A stretch of DNA of 64,000 bases from Qipengyuania xiamenensis (GCF_019711495.1 NZ_JAIGNM010000002.1:434001-498000); one strand, 5' to 3'; counted from the stretch's first letter, positions 1 to 9,213 are shown. Numbers and translations: made by a program. The notes: generated from the sequence alone by a model not told the origin.

Positions 1-400
1 ACCCGACATTGGCCAGTTCCGCCTTGGAGATCGGGGCGGTGACGAGACCGGCAGCTTCGCCCGATATCGCCAGCTTCGTTGCGGTCTCAAGCGAATGGAG
101 GGCCAGCTTGGCACCTGCTTCGAGCAGCGTGCCCGGATCGTAGGAATGGTCCGCCATGCCTAGAACGGGAAGGGCGCGCTGGAATACCTGCGGTGCCTGT
201 TCCGGTTTCGAAATACGCTCGATCCGCAGGGGTATGCCGCATGAATGCGCAGCGGTCCCGATGACACCCGCACCGCCGGTCACGAAGAACGGCGGTATGG
301 CGTCACTTTCGCGCCGCGACCATGCGGCGGCGATGATTTCGGGTCCTATCCCCGCCGGATCACCCAGCGAAACGGCGAGGGGGAGCGAGGCGGGGGTCAA
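1..400 (-). CDS. pdxA: 4-hydroxythreonine-4-phosphate dehydrogenase PdxA, N-terminal part
   Basis: PdxA oxidises 4-phosphohydroxy-L-threonine with NAD in the DXP-dependent pathway to pyridoxal phosphate. Only the first 133 residues are here; the gene runs off the left edge. I read it by hand from the reverse complement. Residues 13-21 are GDPAGIGPE, the N-terminal signature of the family, and residues 120-126 are VTAPISK, also typical. The start is a TTG whose bases overlap the surA TGA stop (397-399), so the two genes are translationally coupled. The order lptD-surA-pdxA is common in proteobacteria, and ksgA would be expected next, outside the window. Identity is firm; the TTG start is inferred from the overlap. 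Confidence 0.9.
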   Translation of the reverse strand, partial: MTPASLPLAVSLGDPAGIGPEIIAAAWSRRESDAIPPFFVTGGAGVIGTAAHSCGIPLRIERISKPEQAPQVFQRALPVLGMADHSYDPGTLLEAGAKLALHSLETATKLAISGEAAGLVTAPISKAELANVG

Positions 401-1740
401 TTGTACTCGATATATGCGTCGTTGCGCAGGTCGCGCAGGTAACGCTGCGCCGCCTTGTTGACGCGCTCGTCTTCGATCTCGGCCATGAGCTCGTCGAAGT
501 TCGGACCGGATTCGACCTGCGGGTCGTCACGGCCGCACAGCATGAGCACGCGCACACCGTCCTGCACCGAACCGAAGGGCGGCGTCACTTCGCCGACCTG
601 CATGTTCAGCACCATGTTCTGGAGCTGGTCGGGCAGCGCGCGGGCGTTGATCTGATCGTTGGTGACGACATTGGCATCGAGCGATGCCGCGATTTCATCG
701 GCGCTACCGCAGCCGCGCATGTTCTGGACACCGGCAATGAAGGTATCGAGCTTCGCCTGGTTGACCGTCGCATCTACAGCCGGGTCGAAAGTGACCTGGA
801 TCTGCTTGAGGCTGAGCGTCGCATCGCGCGGGTCGGCGGTCAGGACCTGGCGCTTTTCGCGCAGGAACACGATCCAGTAGCCACCCGAGATGGCGATCGG
901 ACCGACCAGCTGGCCGGGCTGCATCTGGCCGACAACCGTTTCCAGTTGCGGGTCCTTGAGCTGCGGGAGGTGGATCCAGCCGAGGTCGCCGCCGACTGCC
1001 GCAGTCGAGGCTTCGGAGAACTGGCGCGCATAGGCGACGAAGCTGCCGCCCTGGCGAAGCTGTTCGACGATCTTCTGGGCATTGGCTTCGACCGCCGCAG
1101 CATTCTGCGGGGTGGAGGACAGGAAGATTTCCCAGACCCAATATTCATCGGTGCCCTTCGAAGCGTTGAGACGCTCCATGAGCTCGTTCACTTCTTCGGC
1201 CGACACGTTGACGAACATCGAGACCTTGCGGCGCAGCAGGCGCTGCCATGCAAGTTCCCCCTGGATCTGGCGCTTCAGCGAAACCGGTGAGGAGCCGATC
1301 GAGATCAGGTAGGCGTCCATCTCTTCGAGACGGCGGTTGGACTGCGCAGCAAGCCGTGCATAGGTCTGGTTGACCTCCGCTGGATCGATCACGATTTCCT
1401 CGGCTTCGGCTGCCTGGATCTGCAGCGTCTCGTCGATGAGATTGCGCAGGACCTGAGCGCGGACGCGCTGCATTTCCTCGGGCGAAATTTCGCTCTGGCT
1501 GGCATCGACGAGCAGCGCGACGCGGTGGTCGAGATCGGTGCCGGTGATGACATGGCCGTTCACGACAGCCGTTGCCTTGCGGACATTGGGATCGGGATTG
1601 GTGAGCATGGTCAGCTCGCTCGGCAGGTTCAACGTATCCTGCGAGCCGACGGCCGATTGTGCGCCAACGCCCGGGGCGCTTGCGAGAATACCGATTGCCG
1701 CGGCCATGCCGGCCAGTTTCGAAACCAAATGTGCGTTCAC
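397..1740 (-). CDS. surA: Periplasmic chaperone/peptidyl-prolyl isomerase SurA
   Basis: SurA escorts unfolded outer-membrane proteins, including LptD, through the periplasm. The protein is 447 aa from the chosen GTG at 1740. It has an N-terminal signal peptide ending near GVGAQ, a SurA_N-type helical region (about 55-165), a first parvulin-like domain (about 197-295, with WVWEIFLSS at its start) and a second, more degenerate one (about 307-425). The frame stays open to an ATG at 1800, but that would put about 20 charged residues before the signal peptide. The GTG follows AAGGGAA at a workable spacing, so I prefer it. It lies downstream of lptD, whose product is a known client of the family, and overlaps pdxA. 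Confidence 0.92.
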   Translation of the reverse strand: MNAHLVSKLAGMAAAIGILASAPGVGAQSAVGSQDTLNLPSELTMLTNPDPNVRKATAVVNGHVITGTDLDHRVALLVDASQSEISPEEMQRVRAQVLRNLIDETLQIQAAEAEEIVIDPAEVNQTYARLAAQSNRRLEEMDAYLISIGSSPVSLKRQIQGELAWQRLLRRKVSMFVNVSAEEVNELMERLNASKGTDEYWVWEIFLSSTPQNAAAVEANAQKIVEQLRQGGSFVAYARQFSEASTAAVGGDLGWIHLPQLKDPQLETVVGQMQPGQLVGPIAISGGYWIVFLREKRQVLTADPRDATLSLKQIQVTFDPAVDATVNQAKLDTFIAGVQNMRGCGSADEIAASLDANVVTNDQINARALPDQLQNMVLNMQVGEVTPPFGSVQDGVRVLMLCGRDDPQVESGPNFDELMAEIEDERVNKAAQRYLRDLRNDAYIEYN

Positions 1741-1891
1741 GCTGTAAAATTCCCTTGCGGCGCGGTTGTGCTGCGCCCGAATGCTTCGGTCATGCCGCAC
1801 CGCGGCTTAACCGTTGCTGATAAGCGATGCGCGGATAGCGCGTTTGTCCCCTGCTGCCAACACGCGCGCAAGGCGCTTGTGGAAGCAATTT

Positions 1892-4237
1892 TTAGCGGAA
1901 GCCGAGATTTTTCAGGCTCAAATAGAGCTGGAAGGTGTCGCCGCGCCGTGCGTCCCCTGCCGAAACATAGTCGCGCCGCCACGTCGCGCCCATTTCGAGG
2001 CAGTCGTCCTGGTAGGCAATGCCGAGGCGTGTGCGGATCGGCTGGAAACCATCACTGCTAAGCGTAGGGTCTTCCTCGCGATCGGTCAGGTTGAACACGC
2101 CCGACCCGAAAGCCGACCAGTAATCGGCGAATGCCACGCGCACCGCTGCGCGCAGTTCCTCGCGGTCCTGCAAATCTTCCACGGAGGTGATGTCGCGGTT
2201 GAGGCGCAGATAGCCGACTTCGGCATAGGTCCGGCTGGAGCCGATCGTCGCATCGAATTCGTTGCGGCGGACGGCGAAATTGTCTTTGTCGAGCCGGTAG
2301 CGGTGGGTGAGCTTGAGGAAGTCGCGGTATCGGATCTGGGTGCGCCCGACGAAATCGCTCACCTTCTCGGACAGTCCCGTCCCGTCGGGGAAGATATCGC
2401 GGTCCGAATCGAGCCTGTAGGACTGGCCCAGCGTCGTAAGCAGTTCCCAGCCCGGCCGGCGCAGCTTCCAGTCGAAACCGTAGGTGACACGCGCACCGTC
2501 TTCCACGCGGTCGTAGCCCGGGAAACGGTTGAGCGCGAAGAGGTTCGAATCCTCCAGATCGATCGCGCGCGCATCCTCGTTCGGGATGGCGAGGTTCTTG
2601 ATATCGGGGGTCACCACGAGCTGCACCCGGGGCGTAAGTACCTGCTCGCCGCCGAAGAATTCGCCTACGAAGGGCCATTCGACGTCGATCGCGCCGAGCG
2701 CGACGCCGCGCGTCTCCCATCCCGGATTGCCTCGATAGGAGGCGGTTTCGGTGAACTCGTTGCCGTCCGAATGGTAGATGTCGCCGCGCAGAAGGCCGGT
2801 GAGGGTGACGACCTGTCCGAGGCCGGTAATGCGCTTCAGGTCCCATTGCGCCTTGGCGAAGGCGCGTTCGGTTTCCTGACCTTCCTTGCGGATGATCGCG
2901 AGGCTGTTGAGCTGTAACTCGACATTCCCGCCGGCAATCGGATCGTCGAGGCGATAACGCCAGTCCATGACGGGCAGGGCGACCGGCACATTGTCCTGGT
3001 CCTGGCCCAGCCGCAGTGTCTGCGTCGCCCATCCTGCCATCGAGAAATAGGACTTCTCGTCGATCCGCTCGAGATCGACCATCGAACGCAGGCGGTCGTC
3101 GCGGCTGATGTCGTAGCGGCGCAGGAAGGTGCGGTCGCTGGCGAGGCGGATCGAGCTCGTCAGGCTCCATTCGGGCGTGAACTGGAACTTGCCGTTGGCG
3201 AACAGGTATCCGCGCGGCTCGCTGTCGAAGGTGTCGGTGCGGGTCGCGTCGGTGAAGCGGCGGCTATGCGTTGCGTAGCCGGTGATCTGGTACGCGCCCT
3301 TGTCGGTTAGGTGGCGCCACTGTGCCGAGACCATCGGCGGTGCCTTGGTGAAAGCATAGGCCGATACTGTCAGGTCGCGATTGTCGGCAAAGCGGACGTA
3401 ATAGCTGCCCGAAACCTCCACACCGTTGCTTTCAGAAATGCGCAGGTCGGGGACGAGGAAGCCCGATACCGCGCCACCATCGGTCCGCACCGACAGGCCG
3501 GGCAGAGGCAGGATGCGGGCACCGAATAGTTCTAGATAGGCGCCCTTGAAGCGAACCTTGCTGTCGGTCGGATCGTATATGACGCGCTCGGCGGTGATGC
3601 GCCAGCTCGGTTCCTTGCCACAGCCTTCGGGATCGGTCACCGCGCAGGCGCTGTAGGCGGCCTGTTCTAGTGCGATGGTGCCGTCGTTCTCGCGCACGCC
3701 GCGATTGGCTGCGAGCCTACCACCCTGGCGCAAAGCCAGCAGCAGATCGTCCATCGCGCCGGCTTCGAACTGGTCGGTCAGCTCGACGCGTTCGGAGTAG
3801 AGCTGGTTGCCGTTCTCGTCGACGAAGCGGACATTCCCGCTCGCCACGATGACGCCGGTGCGCTGGCTCCAGCTGACGCTGTCGGCCCGTAGCGACCGGT
3901 CACCGGAGCGCAGGACCACATTGCCTTCAGCCGTGGTGATGTCCGCGTCGGAATCATAGCTGAGGATATCGGCGGCAAAGGATATCTGCCGCTCGCCTGC
4001 CTCGTTGAATTCGGGCGGCGGCGGGGGAATGTCTTCCTGCGACGGGACTACGACCGGATCGGGCGGGGCCGGCAGGTCGCTCGGGCTCTCGCCTTCCGGC
4101 TCTTCGACTGTGCCGGTTCCGGTGGCCGCGCCTTCCTGCGCCGCCAGAGGTGCTCCGGCGACAAGCGCGAGCATGGCCACGCCCGTCCCGAGAAGGTGCG
4201 TTGCATTTGCAATCCGGTTGGCTCGGCTCGGGACCAT
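1892..4237 (-). CDS. lptD: LPS-assembly protein LptD
   Basis: LptD is the outer-membrane beta-barrel that, with the lipoprotein LptE, inserts lipopolysaccharide into the outer leaflet. The protein is 781 aa from ATG 4237, with a signal peptide ending near PLAAQ. A low-complexity Pro/Glu linker follows, then an OstA/LptA-like beta-jellyroll (around ISFAADILSYDSDADITTAEGNV) and a long beta-rich barrel domain with many alternating aromatic strands. The frame extends to 4606, but that extension lies over the divergent pepA coding sequence and has no family resemblance, so it is excluded. Two Cys lie near the jellyroll/barrel junction (SACAV, PEGCG), but I cannot map the E. coli disulfides onto them. 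The gene heads the lptD-surA-pdxA cluster. Confidence 0.93.
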   Translation of the reverse strand: MVPSRANRIANATHLLGTGVAMLALVAGAPLAAQEGAATGTGTVEEPEGESPSDLPAPPDPVVVPSQEDIPPPPPEFNEAGERQISFAADILSYDSDADITTAEGNVVLRSGDRSLRADSVSWSQRTGVIVASGNVRFVDENGNQLYSERVELTDQFEAGAMDDLLLALRQGGRLAANRGVRENDGTIALEQAAYSACAVTDPEGCGKEPSWRITAERVIYDPTDSKVRFKGAYLELFGARILPLPGLSVRTDGGAVSGFLVPDLRISESNGVEVSGSYYVRFADNRDLTVSAYAFTKAPPMVSAQWRHLTDKGAYQITGYATHSRRFTDATRTDTFDSEPRGYLFANGKFQFTPEWSLTSSIRLASDRTFLRRYDISRDDRLRSMVDLERIDEKSYFSMAGWATQTLRLGQDQDNVPVALPVMDWRYRLDDPIAGGNVELQLNSLAIIRKEGQETERAFAKAQWDLKRITGLGQVVTLTGLLRGDIYHSDGNEFTETASYRGNPGWETRGVALGAIDVEWPFVGEFFGGEQVLTPRVQLVVTPDIKNLAIPNEDARAIDLEDSNLFALNRFPGYDRVEDGARVTYGFDWKLRRPGWELLTTLGQSYRLDSDRDIFPDGTGLSEKVSDFVGRTQIRYRDFLKLTHRYRLDKDNFAVRRNEFDATIGSSRTYAEVGYLRLNRDITSVEDLQDREELRAAVRVAFADYWSAFGSGVFNLTDREEDPTLSSDGFQPIRTRLGIAYQDDCLEMGATWRRDYVSAGDARRGDTFQLYLSLKNLGFR

Positions 4238-4337
4238 GGCTTGCCTATCGCACCGGCCACGCCTAATCGCAATCGCGTTTCCTACGGCGCCGGCCGCAAC
4301 AGGCCCGCTACGACCAGACAATATCTCGGGAGAATCC

Positions 4338-5795
4338 ATGCACATCCAGTTTAGCCAATCCCGTCCGCAAGGCGCGCGCCTCATTGCGCATGTGGTCGAC
4401 AAGGGCAAGCTTCCTGCTGCCACCAATGCCGCAATGCGCGCAGGCGCCGAGGCTGCCCGATTCAAGGGCACTGCAGGACAGACCTTCGACGGTTTCGTCG
4501 AAACGGACGGCGGTGTGGCGCGGTTGGCGCTGGCTGGCGCAGGCGACAAGAACGACGAAGCGCGCCTCGCAAACCTGGAAAAGGCAGGCGCGGCGCTTGC
4601 CGGCAAGTATCAGTCGACCGGCGACAAGCAGCTTGTGCTCGACCTGTCGGAAAGCGACCTGACCGCGATCGAGGCTGCGCATGTGCTGCTCGGCCTGCGC
4701 CTGCGCAACTGGCGCTATGACATCTATCGCACCAAGCTGAAGGACGAACAGAAGATCACGCTCGAAGGCGTGACCGTCGTAGGTGGGCCAGAAGGCATTG
4801 AAGGCGCCTGGGCCCATGCGGCCGCCTTGGCAGAGGGCGTGGAATTCACGCGTGAGCTGGTCACCGAACCGGCCAATGTGATCTACCCCGAAAGCTTCGT
4901 TGCGCGCTGCAAGGAGCGTTTCGAGGACACAGGTGCGGAACTGATCGTGCTCGACGAAGCGCAGATGGAAGAAATGGGCATGGGCTCGCTTCTCGGCGTC
5001 GGACAGGGTTCCACCCGCGAGAGCCGCATCCTCGCCATCCGCTGGAACGGCGGCGGCAGCGAGGCTCCCGTCGCTTTCGTCGGCAAGGGCGTGACCTTCG
5101 ATACCGGCGGCATCTCGATCAAGCCGGGACCCGGCATGGAAGACATGAAGTGGGACATGGGCGGCGCAGGCGCGGTTGCGGGCGGCATGCTCGCTCTCGT
5201 CAAGCGCAAGGCGAAGGCCAATGTGGTCGGCGTCATGGGTCTCGTCGAGAACATGCCCGACGGTAATGCCCAGCGTCCGGGCGACGTGGTCAAGTCGATG
5301 AACGGCCAGACCATCGAGATCCTCAACACCGATGCGGAAGGCCGCCTCGTGCTGGCCGATGCGCTGCACTGGACGCAGGAAGAATTCCAGCCGAGCCGCG
5401 TGATCGACTTTGCCACGCTGACGGGTGCGATCATTATTTCGCTGGGCAATGAATACGCCGGTCTCTTCTCGAACGACGACCAGCTTTCCAAGGAACTGTC
5501 CGAAGCTGGCGAAGCCGTGGGCGACAAGGTCTGGCGCATGCCGCTGGGCAAGGCTTACGACAAGCTGATCGACAGCCCCATCGCCGACATGAAGAACATC
5601 GGCGGCAAGGGTGCAGGTTCGATCACCGCGGCGCAGTTCCTCCAGCGCTTCATCGCGGACGACACCCCCTGGGCCCATATCGACATCGCCGGCATGGCAT
5701 GGTCCGACAAGCCCGGACGCACCTGGGGCAAGGGCGCCACGGGTTATGGCGTGCGCCTGATCGACCGTCTGATTGCAGACACGGTCGAGGGCTGA
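4338..5795 (+). CDS. pepA: Leucyl aminopeptidase PepA (M17)
   Basis: PepA is a cytosolic, hexameric, two-metal aminopeptidase that removes N-terminal leucine and other residues; in E. coli it also binds DNA at cer/carAB sites. The protein is 485 aa from ATG 4338, preceded by CGGGAG. The M17 signature NTDAEGRL lies near residue 330, and the metal-binding stretch KGVTFDTGG near residues 250-258. The open frame begins upstream at 4005 but would run antisense through the lptD N-terminus, so the ATG is chosen. The 100 bases between lptD and pepA starts (4238-4337) must hold both divergent promoters; I could not pick out a clear -35/-10 pair there. XerCD-linked DNA binding is not implied here. Confidence 0.93.
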   Translation: MHIQFSQSRPQGARLIAHVVDKGKLPAATNAAMRAGAEAARFKGTAGQTFDGFVETDGGVARLALAGAGDKNDEARLANLEKAGAALAGKYQSTGDKQLVLDLSESDLTAIEAAHVLLGLRLRNWRYDIYRTKLKDEQKITLEGVTVVGGPEGIEGAWAHAAALAEGVEFTRELVTEPANVIYPESFVARCKERFEDTGAELIVLDEAQMEEMGMGSLLGVGQGSTRESRILAIRWNGGGSEAPVAFVGKGVTFDTGGISIKPGPGMEDMKWDMGGAGAVAGGMLALVKRKAKANVVGVMGLVENMPDGNAQRPGDVVKSMNGQTIEILNTDAEGRLVLADALHWTQEEFQPSRVIDFATLTGAIIISLGNEYAGLFSNDDQLSKELSEAGEAVGDKVWRMPLGKAYDKLIDSPIADMKNIGGKGAGSITAAQFLQRFIADDTPWAHIDIAGMAWSDKPGRTWGKGATGYGVRLIDRLIADTVEG

Positions 5796-5809
5796 CCGAA
5801 AGCGGCGTC

Positions 5810-5971
5810 ATGGCGAAGATGAGGCGCAAGGCAGACCTTCCGACGAAGATCTGCGCGACTTGCGGCCTCAGCTTCGCCTGGCGCAAGAAATGGGCGCGCG
5901 ACTGGGACAGTGTGCGCTATTGTTCCGAGCGGTGCCGCAGGAACAAGCAGGCTGGCGAAGGAGCCGGCTGA
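5810..5971 (+). CDS. DUF2256 family small zinc-ribbon-like protein
   Basis: This is a 53-aa protein starting at ATG 5810, 14 bases after pepA. It has the pattern CATC near residues 13-16 followed by a [23 protein letters not shown] block, the hallmark of DUF2256. This family consists of short proteins with four conserved Cys that probably bind zinc; its role is unknown. The frame extends upstream to 5699 inside pepA, but the family normally starts a few residues before the first Cys pair, so the internal ATG fits. It sits between pepA and holC on the same strand and may share their transcript. I assign no function. Confidence 0.8.
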   Translation: MAKMRRKADLPTKICATCGLSFAWRKKWARDWDSVRYCSERCRRNKQAGEGAG

Positions 5972-5996
5972 AGGGCCGTAGGGAAAGGGTCAGGTC

Positions 5997-6437
5997 ATTC
6001 TCGTCGATTTCTACCAGCTCAGCCGCGATCCGGTCGACGTGACCGTGGTCAAGCTTGCCCGCAAGGTCATGCAGGCGGGCGAGCGGCTGGTGGTCGTTGC
6101 GTCGGATGAAGGCCTGCGCGAGCATCTGTCCGAGGCCCTCTGGCAGCATGGCAATGGCAGCTTCCTCGCCAATGGTCCTGCCGACGGGCCGCATGCCGCA
6201 CGCCAGCCGATCCTGATCTCCGCCGATTGCGCAGCCCCGAACGAGGCGCGCATGGCCATCCTCGCCGATGGCCGGTGGCGCGATGAAGCCACGCGGTTCG
6301 ACAGGGCCATGCTGCTGTTCGATGCCGATGCCACCGAGGCCGCCCGCGGCCTTTGGCGTGAACTCGCCGCCCGCGAGGATATCGAGAACCGCATCTTCAA
6401 GCAGACGCCCGAAGGCGGCTGGCGCGAGGGGCGCTGA
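5997..6437 (+). CDS. holC: DNA polymerase III chi subunit HolC, probable ATT start
   Basis: Chi links the clamp loader to single-strand binding protein at the replication fork. The frame reads VDFYQLSRDPVD then VVKLARKVMQAGERLVV, matching the conserved HolC N-terminus, and continues through DRAMLLFDAD to FKQTPEGGWREGR, a typical chi ending. No ATG, GTG or TTG exists in frame before GTG 6039, and starting at 6039 would delete the conserved first strand. An in-frame stop at 5979 limits the choice. ATT at 5997 lies 8 bases after GGAAAGG, so I propose it as the start (146 aa). If ATT is wrong, GTG 6039 gives 132 aa. Family identity is good; the start is inference. Confidence 0.8.
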   Translation: MLVDFYQLSRDPVDVTVVKLARKVMQAGERLVVVASDEGLREHLSEALWQHGNGSFLANGPADGPHAARQPILISADCAAPNEARMAILADGRWRDEATRFDRAMLLFDADATEAARGLWRELAAREDIENRIFKQTPEGGWREGR

Positions 6438-6477
6438 ACTTTCAGGAACTTGCGCCGCTTTCGCCCGTCGGTTGGGT

Positions 6478-6996
6478 ATGCGTAGCGTTTTCCCAGTTTC
6501 ACTTGCCCTGATCCTCGTCCTTACGGCGTGCGGGCAACAGGCGGATGAAGCTGCCGACGGTCCTGCAGAAGATGCGCAGGAAACGCTCGGATCCTACGAT
6601 ATCGATCCGCAAAGCGGCGAGGTTCGGGCAACACACACAGACGCGGCGGGCGTGACCACGACCATGCGCGCAGGCGAAACGGTCGAGGCTCGCCTTCCCG
6701 AACCCTTCACGGTCTATCCCGGCGCTTCGGTGACCAACACGACCCGTGTCGAGCAGGGCGACGGGGCTTTCGTGACGGTCGAATTCAACACGCCCGACGA
6801 GCGGGAGAAGGTGGTTGAATTCTATCGCCGTCAGTCACGCGATGCAGGGATCGAGCCGGAGGTGGAGGTTTCGGCCGGAGCCACCACCACGCTCGGCGGG
6901 GAGAACCGCGAGCGGCGCTCCAGTTTCGCCCTGCAGGTGACACGCGTCTCGGCGCTGACCGAGGGACAAGTCAGCATCGCGAGCGGTTTCGACTAA
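6478..6996 (+). CDS. Putative lipoprotein of unknown function
   Basis: This 172-aa protein begins with a signal peptide ending in the lipobox LTAC (Cys near residue 17), so it is likely lipid-anchored in the envelope. The mature part is acidic and Thr-rich and shows no family I recognise. A central segment resembles the short proteins that compute a residue over VYPGA...NTTR, FNTPDEREKVVEFYRRQ, a pattern seen in proteobacterial hypothetical lipoproteins. It starts at ATG 6478, 40 bases after holC and on the same strand, with ndk following. Its position between holC and ndk suggests nothing specific. Function unknown. Confidence 0.75.
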   Translation: MRSVFPVSLALILVLTACGQQADEAADGPAEDAQETLGSYDIDPQSGEVRATHTDAAGVTTTMRAGETVEARLPEPFTVYPGASVTNTTRVEQGDGAFVTVEFNTPDEREKVVEFYRRQSRDAGIEPEVEVSAGATTTLGGENRERRSSFALQVTRVSALTEGQVSIASGFD

Positions 6997-7008
6997 TTCT
7001 TGCCCCTT

Positions 7009-7036
7009 CGCGCGCGCGGCGCTAGGGGCGCGCGCG
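7009..7036. repeat. GC-rich hairpin between lipoprotein gene and ndk
   Basis: CGCGCGCGC (7009-7017) pairs perfectly with GCGCGCGCG (7028-7036) around a 10-base loop. It lies 12 bases after the lipoprotein stop and about 44 bases before the ndk start. There is no T-run after either arm, so a classical intrinsic terminator is doubtful; it may be a weak attenuator or a stable 5' leader hairpin for ndk. Confidence 0.5.
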
Positions 7037-7079
7037 AGAACATTCTCCCCCTACAAAGATATTCGCAAGGAACACTATC

Positions 7080-7502
7080 ATGGCGGTTACCCGCACCTTT
7101 TCGATCATCAAGCCCGATGCCACCCGCCGCAACCTGACCGGCGCGGTCACCAAGATGCTCGAAGACGCCGGCCTGCGTGTCGTCGCTTCGAAGCGCATCC
7201 ACATGACCCGCGAACAGGCCGAAGGCTTCTACGCGGTCCACAAGGAACGCCCCTTCTTCGGTGAACTGGTCGACTTCATGATCTCGGGTCCGGTCGTCGT
7301 TCAGGTCCTCGAAGGCGAAGACGCCGTGAAGGCTAACCGCGACGTGATGGGCGCGACCAATCCGGCCGATGCCGACGAAGGCACCATCCGCAAGACCTAT
7401 GCCGAGTCGATTGAAGCGAATTCGGTCCACGGTTCGGACAGCGAAGAGAACGCAAAGATCGAGATCGATTTCTTCTTCGACGAGAACGAAATTGTCGGTT
7501 GA
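7080..7502 (+). CDS. ndk: Nucleoside diphosphate kinase
   Basis: Ndk transfers the gamma phosphate from ATP to NDPs through a phosphohistidine, balancing NTP pools. The protein is 140 aa, the usual length. It begins [11 protein letters not shown], the nucleotide-binding start of the family, and carries the active-site His at residue 117 in NSVHGSD. The start ATG 7080 follows AAGGAAC. It is monocistronic or shares a transcript with the upstream lipoprotein gene. A 13-base-loop hairpin downstream (7560-7592) may end its transcript. Confidence 0.97.
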   Translation: MAVTRTFSIIKPDATRRNLTGAVTKMLEDAGLRVVASKRIHMTREQAEGFYAVHKERPFFGELVDFMISGPVVVQVLEGEDAVKANRDVMGATNPADADEGTIRKTYAESIEANSVHGSDSEENAKIEIDFFFDENEIVG

Positions 7503-7559
7503 TTGAAATCAAATTACCGCTGACCGATTAAACTCGGCAGACAGGTTAATGGGTTAGGT

Positions 7560-7592
7560 GATGGGCGCATCCTGGGTTAGGGTGCGCCCATC
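7560..7592 (+). terminator. Inverted repeat ending at the start codon of the NTF2-like gene
   Basis: GATGGGCGCA (7560-7569) is perfectly complementary to TGCGCCCATC (7583-7592), with a 13-base loop. The next bases are ATGTTTTC, where ATG 7593 is the start codon of the following gene. The stem plus TTTT could terminate ndk transcription, or it could gate translation of the NTF2-like gene, whose start has no Shine-Dalgarno sequence outside the loop. The hairpin is seen directly; its role is inference. Confidence 0.55.
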
Positions 7593-8006
7593 ATGTTTTC
7601 GAGCGTCTTCAAATTCAGCTCGCGCAAGGCGACCCGCCAGCATTGCATTCGCAACTGCGTGGATTGCTTCAACGCGCGTGATTTCAAGGGCGCTCAGGCA
7701 TACCTCGCCGAAGACATAAAAGTTTGCGATGGAAACTTTCGCGAAATTCGCGGCCGCGACGAACTGCTGAAATGTGAAGCGGGAATCGCGGAGCGTTACC
7801 CCGACCGCAAGGTCATTATCGAAGAGATGAACAATCATAACGGTTGCGTCCTGGTGCGCGGTCGTTTCGAAAGCCGGTTCGACGAAATTGCCGGACTGGC
7901 GCTCTGGCAGGTCGAATTCGATGGCAATCGCATCTCGCGCATCGATGTCACGCGGGATCAGCAGCGTGTTACGCTGCCCCAATTTGCGGTGACGGTTGCG
8001 GCCTGA
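7593..8006 (+). CDS. NTF2/SnoaL-like protein
   Basis: This 137-aa protein has the size and pattern of a SnoaL-like (NTF2 fold) domain: an N-terminal helix (HCIRNCVDCFNARDFKGA), then an IRGRDELLK segment and alternating beta strands ending in NRISRIDVTRDQQRV. Members include polyketide cyclases, ketosteroid isomerases and many uncharacterised proteins; no catalytic residue set can be assigned. It lies at the end of the plus-strand run, convergent with the sulfotransferase gene. Its base composition looks less GC-rich than its neighbours. The start at 7593 directly follows an inverted repeat and lacks a normal ribosome binding site. Confidence 0.65.
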   Translation: MFSSVFKFSSRKATRQHCIRNCVDCFNARDFKGAQAYLAEDIKVCDGNFREIRGRDELLKCEAGIAERYPDRKVIIEEMNNHNGCVLVRGRFESRFDEIAGLALWQVEFDGNRISRIDVTRDQQRVTLPQFAVTVAA

Positions 8007-8022
8007 GGGCCGACTCCCATTT

Positions 8023-9213
8023 TCAGGATGCGAAGGTTTCCAGCTGGCGGCTGTGTTGCCCGTGGCTGTCGCGTGACGCTCGCTGCAACTCGGTTTCGGC
8101 AGCCGAGCGGGCCTGCGGCGCGAATTCCTTACCCAGCGCGCGATAGGCATCTGCCAAGGCCGCCATCGGATCGTCGTTGAGCGCCTCGAAGTGTACGGTC
8201 GCTGCAACGGCATCGCGATCGGCCGAGAAAGCGGTGATCCGCCGAGCCCGCAAATCCATCTTCCGGCGCCATTCCGCTTCCAGCGCTTCGATATCGGCGA
8301 GATCGCTCTGGAAAGCCATCTGGCTCGCGACCATCGACACGCTGCTGGCAAGCACGCTTTCGCTGTCGCGCTCGCAAGCAATCACACGGGCGTCGGGAAA
8401 TGCGGCAATCAACGCGGGCATGTCTTCGGCGAATTGCGGGCACTTGAGCACCCTTGGCCGATCTGCATTCCCCATAGTCGCCGCATCGGTCCGCAGGATG
8501 CGGGCGAACTCGCGATAGACGGGGGCGGCATCGCGCGCCTCGCTAAAGGCGACAAACGAGGGAATGCGCCATTGTGCCTCGAAAGCAGCGGGCGATAGCG
8601 CGGCGGCAAGCCAGCCGATTTCCTCGTCCGCGCGGGTGGCGCCGAAGGGATGCATCGCCTCTAGCCACGGATTGATTGCATGCGCGATGGCGAGGGCGGC
8701 GCGCGCCTTCACCGGCCTGAAATCGGGCGATGCCGGGATCGGGTCCTGGCTGTTGCAGAAACGCGTACCGCAAAAGCGCGGATCGGCTGCCAGCAGGCGT
8801 TGGACCCGCGTCGTCCCGCTGCGCATCTGGCCGAGGACGACGATGGGCGGTGCGATTTCGGTCCGGGCGATCTCGGGCTGCTCGCGCCACAGCTTGCCCA
8901 GCGTATGGCGCTTGCGGATGGCAGAGGTAATCTGGCCGTACGCCATGGTGTGCCCGAGCGCGTTGAGCTGTGCCTCTTCGCGAAGCGACCGGCACAGCAC
9001 CTCGAGCCTCAGCCTGAAATCGGCGACGTCTTCCTCGTCACGGATGGAGATCTCGTCTTGCGCGCCATAGCCGCGACTGCCGATGTCCCAGAGGTAGTCG
9101 GGATCGAATTCCGGCTTTTCCTGCCAGCCTTTGCCCCAGACCGTCTCGAGCAGGCTGTCCAGCCAGCCTGCGAAGCGCGAGCGGGTGAAGGGATGGGGGC
9201 GTGGTGGGTTCAT
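8023..9213 (-). CDS. Sulfotransferase family protein
   Basis: Sulfotransferases move a sulfuryl group from PAPS to an alcohol or amine. The 396-aa protein carries the 5'-phosphosulfate-binding loop near residues 128-135 (GQMRSGTT) and a later conserved stretch around PRVLKCPQFAEDMPAL...DARVIACERD that fits the 3'-phosphate-binding region. The substrate cannot be told; related proteins in sphingomonads are annotated as Sulfotransfer_3 types of unknown target. The start ATG 9213 overlaps the stop of the upstream small membrane gene by ATGA, so it is coupled to it and probably to purM-purN. It ends 16 bases from the convergent NTF2-like gene. Confidence 0.82.
   Translation of the reverse strand: MNPPRPHPFTRSRFAGWLDSLLETVWGKGWQEKPEFDPDYLWDIGSRGYGAQDEISIRDEEDVADFRLRLEVLCRSLREEAQLNALGHTMAYGQITSAIRKRHTLGKLWREQPEIARTEIAPPIVVLGQMRSGTTRVQRLLAADPRFCGTRFCNSQDPIPASPDFRPVKARAALAIAHAINPWLEAMHPFGATRADEEIGWLAAALSPAAFEAQWRIPSFVAFSEARDAAPVYREFARILRTDAATMGNADRPRVLKCPQFAEDMPALIAAFPDARVIACERDSESVLASSVSMVASQMAFQSDLADIEALEAEWRRKMDLRARRITAFSADRDAVAATVHFEALNDDPMAALADAYRALGKEFAPQARSAAETELQRASRDSHGQHSRQLETFAS

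Noticed and set aside
4238-4606. N-terminal extension of the lptD frame
   Set aside because: It overlaps the pepA N-terminus on the other strand and the chosen ATG is followed by a signal peptide.
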